From Hyphomicrobiales bacterium (GTDB lineage: Bacteria > Pseudomonadota > Alphaproteobacteria > Rhizobiales > Rhizobiaceae): a stretch of 64,000 bases of DNA. A program made the translations under genes and the position numbers. The DNA is taken from contig UBMU01000030.1 of the NCBI GenBank assembly GCA_900466605.1, positions 1-64,000 of the forward strand, written 5' to 3'. Under the pieces are notes generated by a model. That model was not told the DNA's origin. It saw only the letters and a list, made by a program, of their open reading frames with translations, and searched no databases. Shown here piece by piece: positions 42,321 through 51,091 of this stretch. How positions within the stretch are numbered: position 1 is the stretch's first letter; each line of letters begins with the position of its first letter.

Positions 42321-43247
42321 ATGTCCCCTATCAACCTCGCCATCGTCGGCGTCGGCAAGATCGTCCGCGACCAGCACCTTCCCTCGATCGAGAAGAATCC
42401 TGACTTCAAGCTCATCGCGACGGCAAGCCGCCACGGCACCGTCGAAGGCATCCAGAGCTTCACCACGATCGACGCAATGCTCGATGCCGTTCCTGCAATC
42501 GATGCGGTCTCGCTGTGTATGCCGCCGCAGTACCGCTACGAGGCAGCGCATAAGGCGCTTTCCGCGGGCAAGCACGTGTTTCTCGAAAAGCCTCCGGGCG
42601 CGACGCTGAGCGAAGTGGCCGATCTTGAAAGCCTGGCGGCAAGCAAAGGCGTTTCGCTGTTCGCAAGCTGGCATTCACGTTATGCAGCGGCCGTCGAAGC
42701 CACCAAGTCCTTTCTCGCATCGACGACGATCAAGAGCGTCCATGTCATCTGGAAGGAAGACGTTCGCCACTGGCATCCGAACCAGGACTGGATCTGGCAG
42801 GCCGGCGGTCTCGGCGTTTTCGACCCGGGCATCAACGCCCTCTCGATCGTCACCCACATTCTGCCGAAGGCAATATTCCTGACGGGCGCAACGCTCGAAT
42901 TCCCTGAGAATCGCGACGCACCAATTGGCGCTGATCTGCACTTCAAGAATGCTGATGACGTGCCTGTTCATGCCGAATTCGACTGGCGACAGACTGGCAA
43001 GCAGAGTTGGGACATCCTCGCGGAAACCGAAGCGGGGCATGTGGAACTCGCTGAAGGCGGATCCAAACTGTCGATCAACGGCGAACTGAAGTTCTCGGCA
43101 CCCGAAGAGGAATACCCGGCGCTCTATCGTCGTTTCGCGGAAATCGTCAAAGCCGGCAAGTCCGATGTCGACCTGGCACCGCTCCGCCACGTTGCCGATG
43201 CTTTCATGCTCGGCAAGCGCAAATTCGTCGATGCCTTCCACGATTGA
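42321..43247 (+). CDS. Galactose 1-dehydrogenase / L-arabinose 1-dehydrogenase type (Gfo/Idh/MocA)
   Basis: NAD(P)-dependent oxidoreductase with the N-terminal Rossmann motif LAIVGVGKIVRDQHLPSI and the catalytic lysine in FLEKPPGAT. WHSRYAAAVEAT and WIWQAGGLGVFDPGINALSI are characteristic of the D-galactose and L-arabinose 1-dehydrogenase group; the 308-residue length matches. It would oxidise the aldose to the lactone for an oxidative pathway. The rest of that pathway is not nearby. A bidirectional terminator separates it from holC. Confidence 0.82.
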   Translation: MSPINLAIVGVGKIVRDQHLPSIEKNPDFKLIATASRHGTVEGIQSFTTIDAMLDAVPAIDAVSLCMPPQYRYEAAHKALSAGKHVFLEKPPGATLSEVADLESLAASKGVSLFASWHSRYAAAVEATKSFLASTTIKSVHVIWKEDVRHWHPNQDWIWQAGGLGVFDPGINALSIVTHILPKAIFLTGATLEFPENRDAPIGADLHFKNADDVPVHAEFDWRQTGKQSWDILAETEAGHVELAEGGSKLSINGELKFSAPEEEYPALYRRFAEIVKAGKSDVDLAPLRHVADAFMLGKRKFVDAFHD

Positions 43248-43256
43248 TCGAGAATG

Positions 43257-43287
43257 AAAAAAAGCCCGCTGGACGCGGGCTTTTTTC
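43257..43287 (+). terminator. Bidirectional Rho-independent terminator
   Basis: AAAAAAAGCCCGC pairs with GCGGGCTTTTTT around TGGAC: a 6-bp GC stem with A/T runs on both sides. It lies between the convergent sugar dehydrogenase and holC genes and serves both. Confidence 0.85.
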
Positions 43288-43735
43288 ATGCTTTCTTTTC
43301 CCAGCGGCCTTCAGGGCTCTGCTGCCAATAGGTGAGGCTATGCCCCTCGCCTTTCAGCTTCTTCCACTGCGCACGAGCGCCCTCGAGCTGCTCCTGGTCG
43401 TAACCGTCAAACATGAAGACGATCCGTTGGTAAGATCCGACTGGCGGCGGTTCGGCGCCATCGACGATAAACCGCACCGTCGCCGCGTTGGCATTCCCTT
43501 CGGAAGCCGTGAGGAGAACGGGCTGATTTGCCGCCAGTTCCCCCTCATCGGTGCCATGCGGCAAGAAGCTGTCTTCGCGAAAGGTCCAAAGATGCTGATC
43601 GAGCAGGTCGCGTCGCGCAGCATCCTTCAGCTGTACGGCGACCCGCCAGCCGCGCTCGACGCTTTTCTCGAGCAGCGGCGGGAGGGCATCCTCCAGCTTG
43701 GATTCGGTCAGATGATAGAACAGAACTTCCGTCAT
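43286..43735 (-). CDS. holC: DNA polymerase III subunit chi
   Basis: Accessory clamp-loader subunit that binds SSB. The 149-residue length and the start MTEVLFYHLTESKLEDALPPL, VAVQLKDAARRDLLDQHLWTF and FMFDGYDQEQLEGARAQW are typical of alphaproteobacterial HolC. The start codon overlaps the last codon of pepA (ATGA), so the two are translationally coupled, an order found in many Proteobacteria. Confidence 0.92.
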   Translation of the reverse strand: MTEVLFYHLTESKLEDALPPLLEKSVERGWRVAVQLKDAARRDLLDQHLWTFREDSFLPHGTDEGELAANQPVLLTASEGNANAATVRFIVDGAEPPPVGSYQRIVFMFDGYDQEQLEGARAQWKKLKGEGHSLTYWQQSPEGRWEKKA

Positions 43736-45225
43736 AACTCGTAGTTGGCACGTACCAGCTCATCGAGCAGGCGAACGCCGTAGCCGGAACCCCAGGACTG
43801 ATTGATCTCATCCTGCGGTGAACCCATTGCCGTTCCTGCAATGTCGAGGTGAGCCCATGGCGTGTCCTGCACGAACCGCTTGAGGAAGTGCGCAGCGGTG
43901 ATCGACCCCGCGTGACGCCCCCCGGTATTCTTCATGTCGGCAAACTTGCTGTCGATCATCTTGTCATATTCCTTGCCGAGCGGCATGCGCCAGAGCTTCT
44001 CGCTGCTCGTCAGGCCGGCCGAAGTCAGCTGCGCAGAGAGCTTGTCGTCATTCGAGAATAGGCCGGCGTGGACGTTGCCGAGGGCAACAAGGATAGCACC
44101 TGTCAACGTTGCCAGATTGATCATGAATTTCGGCTTGAAGCGGTCGTTGCAATACCACAGCGCATCACAGAGAACGAGCCGCCCTTCAGCATCGGTATTG
44201 ATGATCTCGATCGTCTGCCCCGACATCGAGGTGACGATGTCGCCGGGACGCTGGGCGTTTCCATCAGGCATATTCTCGACCAGGCCGATGATCCCCACAG
44301 CGTTCACGACCGCCTTGCGAGCTGCCAGAACGTGCATCAGCCCGGTGACGGCTGCGGCACCACCCATGTCGCCTTTCATCTCCTCCATTCCCGCGGCGGG
44401 CTTGATCGAAATGCCGCCGGTGTCAAAGACGACGCCCTTTCCGATGAAGGCGATCGGGCTTTCGCCACTCTTGCCGCCCTTCCAGTGCATGATTGCCAGC
44501 CGTGGAGGCCTGACCGAGCCTTGGGCCACGCCCAACAGGGCTCCCATACCAAGCTTCTGCATCTCCTTCTCGGTGAGGATTTCCACGTCGACGCCGAGTT
44601 TTTCCAGTTCGCTTGCCTTGGCAGCAAACTCGACCGGACCCAGGACATTCGGTGGCTCGTTCACGAGATCGCGCGCCAGATTGACGCCTCCCGCAACAGC
44701 CTGCGAAACCTTGAAGGCTGTTGCTGCATCCGCCGCTTTGGCGGTGACGATCGTCACGGCTACCTGTCCGTTCCGGCTGTTGCCGTCGTCGTCTTTCTTT
44801 TTGGTCTTGTAGGTATCGAAGCTGTAGGCCCTCAAAAGCATGCCAAGCGCAAAATCCGCTGCCTCTTTCGCGCCAACGCCGACACCGGGCACATCGATGT
44901 AGATAGCAACCTTTTCCGCCTTCTTGATCTTCGATGCGGCGACACCGCCGGCCTTCAGCCAATCGTGAGCGGTGAGATCCTCCGGCTTGCCTAGGCCAAT
45001 TACGATGAGCCGCTCCGCAGCCGAGCCCTCTGGCGCCAGCAGATCGAGCACCGTGGTGGATTTGGCGGAGAAGCCGGCGATCTTTGCAGCCCTCGCGATA
45101 ACGCCAGCAGGATCCGCAACCTTGGCTCCGGCCGCAACATCCGCTCCGCTCGCCTGCAGCAGAATCGCGTAGCCACCGGCGATTTCGGCGGAGGTTTCAA
45201 ATGAAATATCGAACTTGGCTGACAT
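43732..45225 (-). CDS. pepA: Leucyl (cytosol) aminopeptidase PepA
   Basis: Dizinc M17 exopeptidase that removes N-terminal residues. The catalytic signature NTDAEGR is at 343-349, and the metal ligands Lys263, Asp268 (VVFDTG), Asp286 and the later Asp/Glu of NTDAEG are in place. The 497-residue length is normal. In some bacteria PepA also binds DNA. It shares a coupled junction with holC. The upstream gap to the divergent PAP2 gene has three small inverted repeats. Confidence 0.93.
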   Translation of the reverse strand: MSAKFDISFETSAEIAGGYAILLQASGADVAAGAKVADPAGVIARAAKIAGFSAKSTTVLDLLAPEGSAAERLIVIGLGKPEDLTAHDWLKAGGVAASKIKKAEKVAIYIDVPGVGVGAKEAADFALGMLLRAYSFDTYKTKKKDDDGNSRNGQVAVTIVTAKAADAATAFKVSQAVAGGVNLARDLVNEPPNVLGPVEFAAKASELEKLGVDVEILTEKEMQKLGMGALLGVAQGSVRPPRLAIMHWKGGKSGESPIAFIGKGVVFDTGGISIKPAAGMEEMKGDMGGAAAVTGLMHVLAARKAVVNAVGIIGLVENMPDGNAQRPGDIVTSMSGQTIEIINTDAEGRLVLCDALWYCNDRFKPKFMINLATLTGAILVALGNVHAGLFSNDDKLSAQLTSAGLTSSEKLWRMPLGKEYDKMIDSKFADMKNTGGRHAGSITAAHFLKRFVQDTPWAHLDIAGTAMGSPQDEINQSWGSGYGVRLLDELVRANYEL

Positions 45226-45260
45226 ATCTTCTCCAGTGGGATTTCCCTAAATCCGCTCTA

Positions 45261-45325
45261 CCCGATCATTTCGGGTTTCCCCGCCGAAGACAAGTCTTCG
45301 GTCCAATGACGCGGCCGCGTAATTG
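45261..45325. repeat. Cluster of three inverted repeats in the pepA/PAP2 divergent region
   Basis: CCCGA/TCGGG at 45261-45275; CCGAAGAC with GTCTTCGG (45284-45291 and 45294-45301); and GCGGCC/GGCCGC at about 45310-45330. The middle one is nearly perfect (2-base centre). They could be operator sites or leader hairpins for either gene. Confidence 0.4.
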
Positions 45326-45400
45326 GCCGCAGACTCGTTAACGGGGTGTCATCTTCGGCGCATATTCCTCCGGTGGATTTGAGTCCACAGGAAACGAGAA

Positions 45401-46183
45401 TTGATTTCGGCATTACGATTTTCAAGGGCAAGGGCACCGTGGCTCATTGCTGCATCGAATGACATCCCCACCCGCGCTTTTTTCGGCCTGCTCTGTCTAT
45501 GGTGGCTGCTGCTTCTGCTGTTTAATGTCTTTCCGCAGATCGATATCTACGCGTCCAAGCACTTTTTTGTGCACGAGACCTGCAACACCCCGGCCACTCC
45601 TGGCGAAATCTGCGGGTATTTTCCCTATCGACGCGAGACCTACCTCGGGCTCATCAGGGTGCTTTTTCTCCGGCTGCCATATATCGTCGCCGTCGTGATG
45701 CTCTGGAAGCTGACGGCGTGCTACTGGCACTGTGGGGCAACCTTCAATGTCGCACGCGCCCGGGCATTCAAGATCGGTCTCGGATCGCTCGTCACCGGCC
45801 CGGCAATACTGGTCAATTTCGTACTCAAGGCATTCTGGGGAAGACCAAGACCTTGGCAGACGCTGGACTTCGGCGGCCATCTCGACTTCGTGCGGGCCGG
45901 ATCCATGGCCGGAAAATGCATGTCGAACTGTTCCTTCGTATCCGGCGAGGCCGCAGGCGCAGGCTGGATATTCTGCCTTATCGTCTTCATACCGCAACCC
46001 GCACGCTCCGCCGTTGCCCTTCCCCTTGCTGCCATATCATTTCTCTGTTCGGCCATGCGGCTCGCCTTTGGCGCCCACTACTTATCGGATGTGATCCTCG
46101 GCTGGCTCTCGTCCCTTGTCATTTTCGCAGGTTTCATTGCCCTCACCGATTCGCCACAGGGCGAAAAAAAAACTGAAATTTGA
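45401..46183 (+). CDS. PAP2-family membrane phosphatase
   Basis: 260 residues with about five hydrophobic segments. The phosphatase motifs are KAFWGRPRP (K-x5-RP) and, later, RLAFGAHYLSDVILG (R-x5-H-x3-D). The central motif reads SFVSGEAAGA instead of the usual PSGH: Glu replaces the histidine. Rhizobial lipid A phosphatases LpxE and LpxF belong to this superfamily, so lipid A or isoprenoid pyrophosphate are candidate substrates. The start is a TTG at 45401 with AGGAAAC upstream; no better start precedes the first membrane segment. Confidence 0.8.
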   Translation: MISALRFSRARAPWLIAASNDIPTRAFFGLLCLWWLLLLLFNVFPQIDIYASKHFFVHETCNTPATPGEICGYFPYRRETYLGLIRVLFLRLPYIVAVVMLWKLTACYWHCGATFNVARARAFKIGLGSLVTGPAILVNFVLKAFWGRPRPWQTLDFGGHLDFVRAGSMAGKCMSNCSFVSGEAAGAGWIFCLIVFIPQPARSAVALPLAAISFLCSAMRLAFGAHYLSDVILGWLSSLVIFAGFIALTDSPQGEKKTEI

Positions 46184-46284
46184 ATGAATTTTCGATGCTG
46201 CCTTGTCGCAAAAGCAAACCAAAGAGCGTAGATGGATTCCGCTGCATGGCGGCATCGGCTCGCAAATGGCGTTCAAGGGCGTTA

Positions 46285-47463
46285 ATGAAACTACTTGAAA
46301 CATATATACTCCGGCGTGTCGGCCAAATGTTTCTCGTTGCCCTATTGCCGGTGCTCGCGATCATTTGGACGACTCAGGTTCTGCAGCGCGTCAATCTGGT
46401 AACCGACAGCGGCCAGTCGATGGGATCGTTTGCGAAGCTGGCAACGCTGATCCTTCCCTCGATCATTCCGATCGTGCTGCCATTCGCGCTTGTCATCGGC
46501 GTGACGCAAACGCTGACCACCATGAACAATGATTCGGAATTGACCGTCATTGACGCAGCCGGGGCAAGACGCGGCATCATCCTGCGCCCGATTCTGATCC
46601 TTGCCGCTGTTATCAGCGCGTTTTCGTTCTTTGTGGACAACGTCGTCGAGCCGAAGGCAAAGACCGGCGTTCGCCAGATGGTCGCTGCCGCCTACGCGGA
46701 TCTGCTCTCCACAGTCATCGAGGAGAAAAACTTCCGTCGCATCGACACCGGCCTTTACGTGCAGATATCGGAGCGACTGGCCGGGCGTGTACTTAAGGGC
46801 TTGTTCGTTGTCGACGAGCGTGACCCCGCCTTCGAGCTCATCTACTACGCGCGGGAAGGCGCCGTTGACGGCAAAGGCACTTCACTCATCATGCATGATG
46901 GCGAGGTGCACCGCAAAACGCCCACAGGCGAAGTCTCTGTAATCCGCTTCGACTCCTACTCCTTCGATCTTTCCGATCTGACGCAGAACCGCGGCCAGGC
47001 AACTCTGCGCGCTTCCGACCGCGAGCTTTCATTCCTGCTCAGTCCCGATCCCAACGACAAGGACTACATCGCAAAGCCCGGCAGTTACCGTGCGGAATTG
47101 CACCGCCGTTTGACGGATTGGGTGCTGCCTATGGTGTTCGCGCTCATTTCGCTTGCGATTGCCGGAGATGCGCGTTCCCATCGTGAAGCCCGGCTGCATC
47201 CCATGGTGTCAGCGCTCGTCTTCGCGTTTGCGATTCGCTGGGCGTCCTTTTACGCCGCCAACCAGATCGACACTGATCCGGAGTTCATCGGCGTGCTCTA
47301 TGCGATTCCAGTGGTCGCCAGCCTGCTTGCCATAGCATCGCTCTCGCATAACAAGCGCCTGTCCGTCATATCCGCTCTGAGCGACGGTGTTGTCACGCTC
47401 TGGCAGAGGGTTCAGCAACGCTTTCGTCGTCCCGCCGATCCAACTGCGGGAGGCAGCGTATGA
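46285..47463 (+). CDS. lptF: LPS export ABC transporter permease LptF
   Basis: One of the two permeases that extract LPS from the inner membrane with LptB. The 392-residue protein has six hydrophobic segments in the YjgP/YjgQ arrangement (three before and three after a periplasmic beta domain of about 200 residues). The start MKLLETYILRRVGQMF is typical; an in-frame start 105 bases upstream lacks a site. The last codon overlaps lptG (ATGA), so the two are coupled. Confidence 0.93.
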   Translation: MKLLETYILRRVGQMFLVALLPVLAIIWTTQVLQRVNLVTDSGQSMGSFAKLATLILPSIIPIVLPFALVIGVTQTLTTMNNDSELTVIDAAGARRGIILRPILILAAVISAFSFFVDNVVEPKAKTGVRQMVAAAYADLLSTVIEEKNFRRIDTGLYVQISERLAGRVLKGLFVVDERDPAFELIYYAREGAVDGKGTSLIMHDGEVHRKTPTGEVSVIRFDSYSFDLSDLTQNRGQATLRASDRELSFLLSPDPNDKDYIAKPGSYRAELHRRLTDWVLPMVFALISLAIAGDARSHREARLHPMVSALVFAFAIRWASFYAANQIDTDPEFIGVLYAIPVVASLLAIASLSHNKRLSVISALSDGVVTLWQRVQQRFRRPADPTAGGSV

Positions 47464-48548
47464 TCTTCGGGACACTCGGGCGTTACTTTTTTCGCCGCTA
47501 CCTTCTGACCACGATGTGGTTCTTCCTTGGCGTGATCGGCATTGTTTTCCTTGTGGATTTCAGCGAAACGGCCGGCCGTCTTTCCGGCCTGCCCGGCTAC
47601 ACCGTTACAAGCGGCCTGCTGATGACGGCCGTGCGCCTGCCTCTTATCCTGCAACAGACCGTTCCGTTCATCGCTCTTTTCGTCGGGATGACGGTCCTTA
47701 TCGGCCTCAACCGGAAATACGAACTGGTTGTAACGCGCGCTGCCGGCATTTCCGTCTGGCAGTTCATGTCCCCGTTCATCGCAGGCGCCTTTTTGTTGGG
47801 TATCCTTGTGATGAGCGTCCTCAATCCGCTGGCCGCTTGGGGACAACGTCAGGCAGCTGTCGTCGAAAGCAATTGGCGCGGAGAGAGCTCGACTGCCAAC
47901 GCCTTGCCGCAAGTTCCGTGGATCCGTCAGATCAGCGATCAAGACGATGCGATCATAGGAGCGCATACGATTCTCGAGAACGGCACGCTGCTCATGGACG
48001 TGGTGTTCGTGCACTTTGATTCGACCGGTCACATCAGCCTGAGACAGGACGCCGCCTCCGCAAAATTGGAAGATGGTTACTGGCTTCTTAAGAACGTGGT
48101 CGAGCGTCGCCCCGGTGAGATCGCCGAACGCAAGGATGAGGTGCGAATCCGCACCAATCTGAAACAGGACTTTCTGCAACAGCGGCTGACGGCCCCTGAA
48201 ACCATTGCGTTTTTCGACCTTCCGAGCCGAATCAATGCAGCGAAATCCTTCGGCATTCCAACCAAAGCACTCGAGACCCAATTTCATTCATTGTTGTCCC
48301 AACCACTGCTGCTCGTCGCCATGACTCTCATTGCTGCAACAGTGTCCCTAAAATTTAGCCGGTTCAACCAATCGAGGTCAGTGATTCTGGGTGGAATCCT
48401 TTCGGGCTTCGTGCTTTATGTGGTCACCGTGCTTGTAAAAGCATTCGGAAGCAGTGGGGTTGTCCCGCCTTTCGTGGCGACGTGGATTCCGGTCACCGTC
48501 GCCTTGGCTTTGGGTGCAACAATTCTGCTTCATCAGGAGGATGGCTAG
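47460..48548 (+). CDS. lptG: LPS export ABC transporter permease LptG
   Basis: Second permease of the LptB2FG complex. The 362-residue YjgQ-type protein starts MIFGTLGRYFFRRYLLTTMWF and ends with membrane segments around LVAMTLIAATVSLKFSR. It overlaps lptF by four bases and its TAG overlaps the GTG start of lptD by one base, so lptF-lptG-lptD form one translated unit. Confidence 0.93.
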   Translation: MIFGTLGRYFFRRYLLTTMWFFLGVIGIVFLVDFSETAGRLSGLPGYTVTSGLLMTAVRLPLILQQTVPFIALFVGMTVLIGLNRKYELVVTRAAGISVWQFMSPFIAGAFLLGILVMSVLNPLAAWGQRQAAVVESNWRGESSTANALPQVPWIRQISDQDDAIIGAHTILENGTLLMDVVFVHFDSTGHISLRQDAASAKLEDGYWLLKNVVERRPGEIAERKDEVRIRTNLKQDFLQQRLTAPETIAFFDLPSRINAAKSFGIPTKALETQFHSLLSQPLLLVAMTLIAATVSLKFSRFNQSRSVILGGILSGFVLYVVTVLVKAFGSSGVVPPFVATWIPVTVALALGATILLHQEDG

Positions 48549-50905
48549 TGGCGGCAGGCGACCGCAAGACTCTTAGTAAACAGTTGGTTGCCCTGCTCGT
48601 CGGCGCAGCCTTGTCTACCTATTCCAACGGCTTTACTGTGGCCTTCGCACAGGATGCCCTGCAAAATCTTAAGCCCAATGTATCTGGCGACCAGAAGCTG
48701 ATTCTGTCGGCGAACGAGCTCGTCTATAACAAGGACGCGCAGATTGTTTCGGCTGTTGGCGGGGTGCAGATCAATTACGCCGGCTACAAGATGGTGTCGC
48801 AGCGTGTCGAGTACAATCAGCAGACCGGCCGCCTGATGGCGCTTGGCAACGTCGAGCTTATCGGCCCCGACGGCAACCGCTTGTATGCCGACAAACTGGA
48901 CGTCACCGACGACTTTGGTAACGGCTTTGTAAACGCGCTTAGAATCGAGACTGCCGACAACACGCGCCTGGTTGCAGAGACCGGAGAGCGTGTCGGCGGC
49001 ACGCAAATGATCCTGAACAAGGGCGTGTATACTGCCTGTCTGCCTTGCGCCGAGAAGCCGGAACGGCCTCCTTTCTGGCAGGTCAAGGCCGAACGCGTCA
49101 TCCAGGATGGTGTCAAGCATACGATCCGTCTCGAAAAGGCACGCTTCGAACTGCTCGGCAAGCCACTCGCTTACGTCCCGTGGATCGAAGTCCCCGACAA
49201 TACGGTTAAGCGGAAGTCCGGCTTCCTCTTTCCCAGCTTCGTCACCGCTCAGAACCTCGGCTTCGGCCTCTCTGTGCCGTACTACTACGTTATCTCGCCG
49301 AGCAGTGATGTAACAGTAACGGGCACAGGCTATACGACTCAGGGCTTCCTGCTGGACGCGGAGTATCGCCAGCGGTTTGAAAACGGCACGCACACTCTGC
49401 GAGTAGCCGGCATCGACCAGCTTAGCCCTGAAACCTTCACGCCGGGTACCAGTGATGCGGAAAAAGACTTCCGTGGTGTTGTTGCCTCGAAGGGCGATTT
49501 CCAGATCAATCCGCGCTGGGCGTTTGGCTGGGATGTTATGGCGCAAAGCGATAACAACTTTTCCCGTACTTATAGCCTGAAGGGGTTGGATTACTCTACG
49601 AAAACGAACCAAGTCTACCTGACCGGGCTCGGCAAGCGGAATTACTTCGATCTCCGCTCATTCTACTTTGACGTTCAGAACGCCGACCCAAACAACGTGG
49701 CTGAGAAGCAGCAGGCGATAGTCTATCCGGTGATGGACTATCACTTCGTGGCACCGCAGCCGCTGGCCGGTGGCGAACTCTCTGCCGACGTCAACTTCAC
49801 GAACCTCTCGCGCACCCACGAGGATTTCTACAGCGTCGCCGGCTTCGACCGGTTCCGCGGCCTTGACGGCCAGACGGCCCGCCTCACGGGTGAATTGGAA
49901 TGGAAGCGGACGTTTGTCACGCCCGAGGGCTTCCTGATCACGCCGCTGCTCGCTGCGCGTGGCGATGCGTTAGCGCTGAACCAGACGGCACCGCCGACGT
50001 TCGGAACGTTTGTCTATGACGGCAACTACGACGACGGCAATGCGGCGACGCGTTCGATGTTTACGGCTGGCCTGGAGATGCGCTACCCGATCCTCGGGAC
50101 GGCTGCAAACAGCACGCACCTGTTCGAACCCATCGTTCAGGTCTATGCGCGACCGAATGAGCGCCTTGCCGGCGCGCTTCCGAACGAGGACGCACAAAGC
50201 TTCGTGTTCGATGCCACGAATCTTTTCGAACGCGACAAGTTCTCCGGCTACGACCGGATCGAAGGCGGCACACGCGCCAATGTCGGCTTCCAGTACACCG
50301 GCACATTCGACAACGGGTACAAGCTGCACGGCATCTTCGGCCAGTCGTACCAGCTCGGTGGCCAAAATTCCTTTGACACCGCCGATCTGGTGAATGTGGG
50401 TGCGGAGTCCGGTCTGGAAACCGACGTGTCCGACTTTGTCGGTCTCGGTGGTATCGAAACGCCTCAGGGCCTCGCCCTTGCTGCCTCCTATCGTCTTGAC
50501 GAAAAGGATCTGGCGTTCCGTCGCGGAGATGTCACAGCCGGCTTCCAGAACGACAATCTTCAAAGCCAGCTGATCTACACGCATGTCGCAGCTCAGCCGG
50601 AGTATGGCTTTGCTGAAGACAACGATGAAATCCAGGCCAAGGGGACCGTCAAGTTCAAGGATTATTGGTCAGTATTCGGTGGCGTGGCTTGGGACCTCCA
50701 AGACAACAGCATCGTCAGGAAGACATTTGGTCTTACCTATGAGGACGAGTGCACAGTCTTTACGATCGCTTACACCGAAAAGCGGGATACCAGTGCCGAA
50801 ACTGCCAGCGATTGGGCGATTGGCGCCAGGTTGACCTTCCGGACACTGGGTGACATCAACCTCGGCGGTCCGGTGGATACCAACACAACCATCTACCAGA
50901 ATTGA
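48548..50905 (+). CDS. lptD: LPS-assembly protein LptD (Imp/OstA)
   Basis: Outer-membrane translocon that inserts LPS in the outer leaflet together with LptE. The GTG start at 48548 has AGGAGG upstream; a signal peptide follows (KQLVALLVGAALSTYSNGF, cleaved near AFAQDA). The N-terminal jelly-roll (about 40-180: ANELVYNKDAQIVSAVGGV, QTGRLMALGNVELIGPDG) is the OstA/LptA-like domain; the rest forms the large beta barrel. The 785-residue length is usual for Alphaproteobacteria. Cys pairs in TACLPCAEK and DECTVF could form the inter-domain disulfides. Confidence 0.95.
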   Translation: MAAGDRKTLSKQLVALLVGAALSTYSNGFTVAFAQDALQNLKPNVSGDQKLILSANELVYNKDAQIVSAVGGVQINYAGYKMVSQRVEYNQQTGRLMALGNVELIGPDGNRLYADKLDVTDDFGNGFVNALRIETADNTRLVAETGERVGGTQMILNKGVYTACLPCAEKPERPPFWQVKAERVIQDGVKHTIRLEKARFELLGKPLAYVPWIEVPDNTVKRKSGFLFPSFVTAQNLGFGLSVPYYYVISPSSDVTVTGTGYTTQGFLLDAEYRQRFENGTHTLRVAGIDQLSPETFTPGTSDAEKDFRGVVASKGDFQINPRWAFGWDVMAQSDNNFSRTYSLKGLDYSTKTNQVYLTGLGKRNYFDLRSFYFDVQNADPNNVAEKQQAIVYPVMDYHFVAPQPLAGGELSADVNFTNLSRTHEDFYSVAGFDRFRGLDGQTARLTGELEWKRTFVTPEGFLITPLLAARGDALALNQTAPPTFGTFVYDGNYDDGNAATRSMFTAGLEMRYPILGTAANSTHLFEPIVQVYARPNERLAGALPNEDAQSFVFDATNLFERDKFSGYDRIEGGTRANVGFQYTGTFDNGYKLHGIFGQSYQLGGQNSFDTADLVNVGAESGLETDVSDFVGLGGIETPQGLALAASYRLDEKDLAFRRGDVTAGFQNDNLQSQLIYTHVAAQPEYGFAEDNDEIQAKGTVKFKDYWSVFGGVAWDLQDNSIVRKTFGLTYEDECTVFTIAYTEKRDTSAETASDWAIGARLTFRTLGDINLGGPVDTNTTIYQN

Positions 50906-50921
50906 TAAGCAGTTCTGCAGC

Positions 50922-50952
50922 ACGGCGAAAGAAAGAGCCTTTCTTTCGCCGT
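50922..50952 (+). terminator. Perfect hairpin between lptD and the SurA-like gene
   Basis: ACGGCGAAAGAAAG (50922-50935) and CTTTCTTTCGCCGT (50939-50952), a 14-bp perfect stem with an AGC loop, 17 bases after the lptD stop. No T run follows, so it may be a partial terminator or an mRNA stabiliser. Confidence 0.6.
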
Positions 50953-51091
50953 AAGACTGTGCAGGACATTATCGCCGGTTGAAATGTGGGACGATGCTGA
51001 TTTTTCGGTTGGAGCAGCGTTGCCCGTTTGATCTCGAAGAGTTATGTGCGCCGCGACGGAAATGCGCGGCGTTTATGGGAAGGGTCGATAG

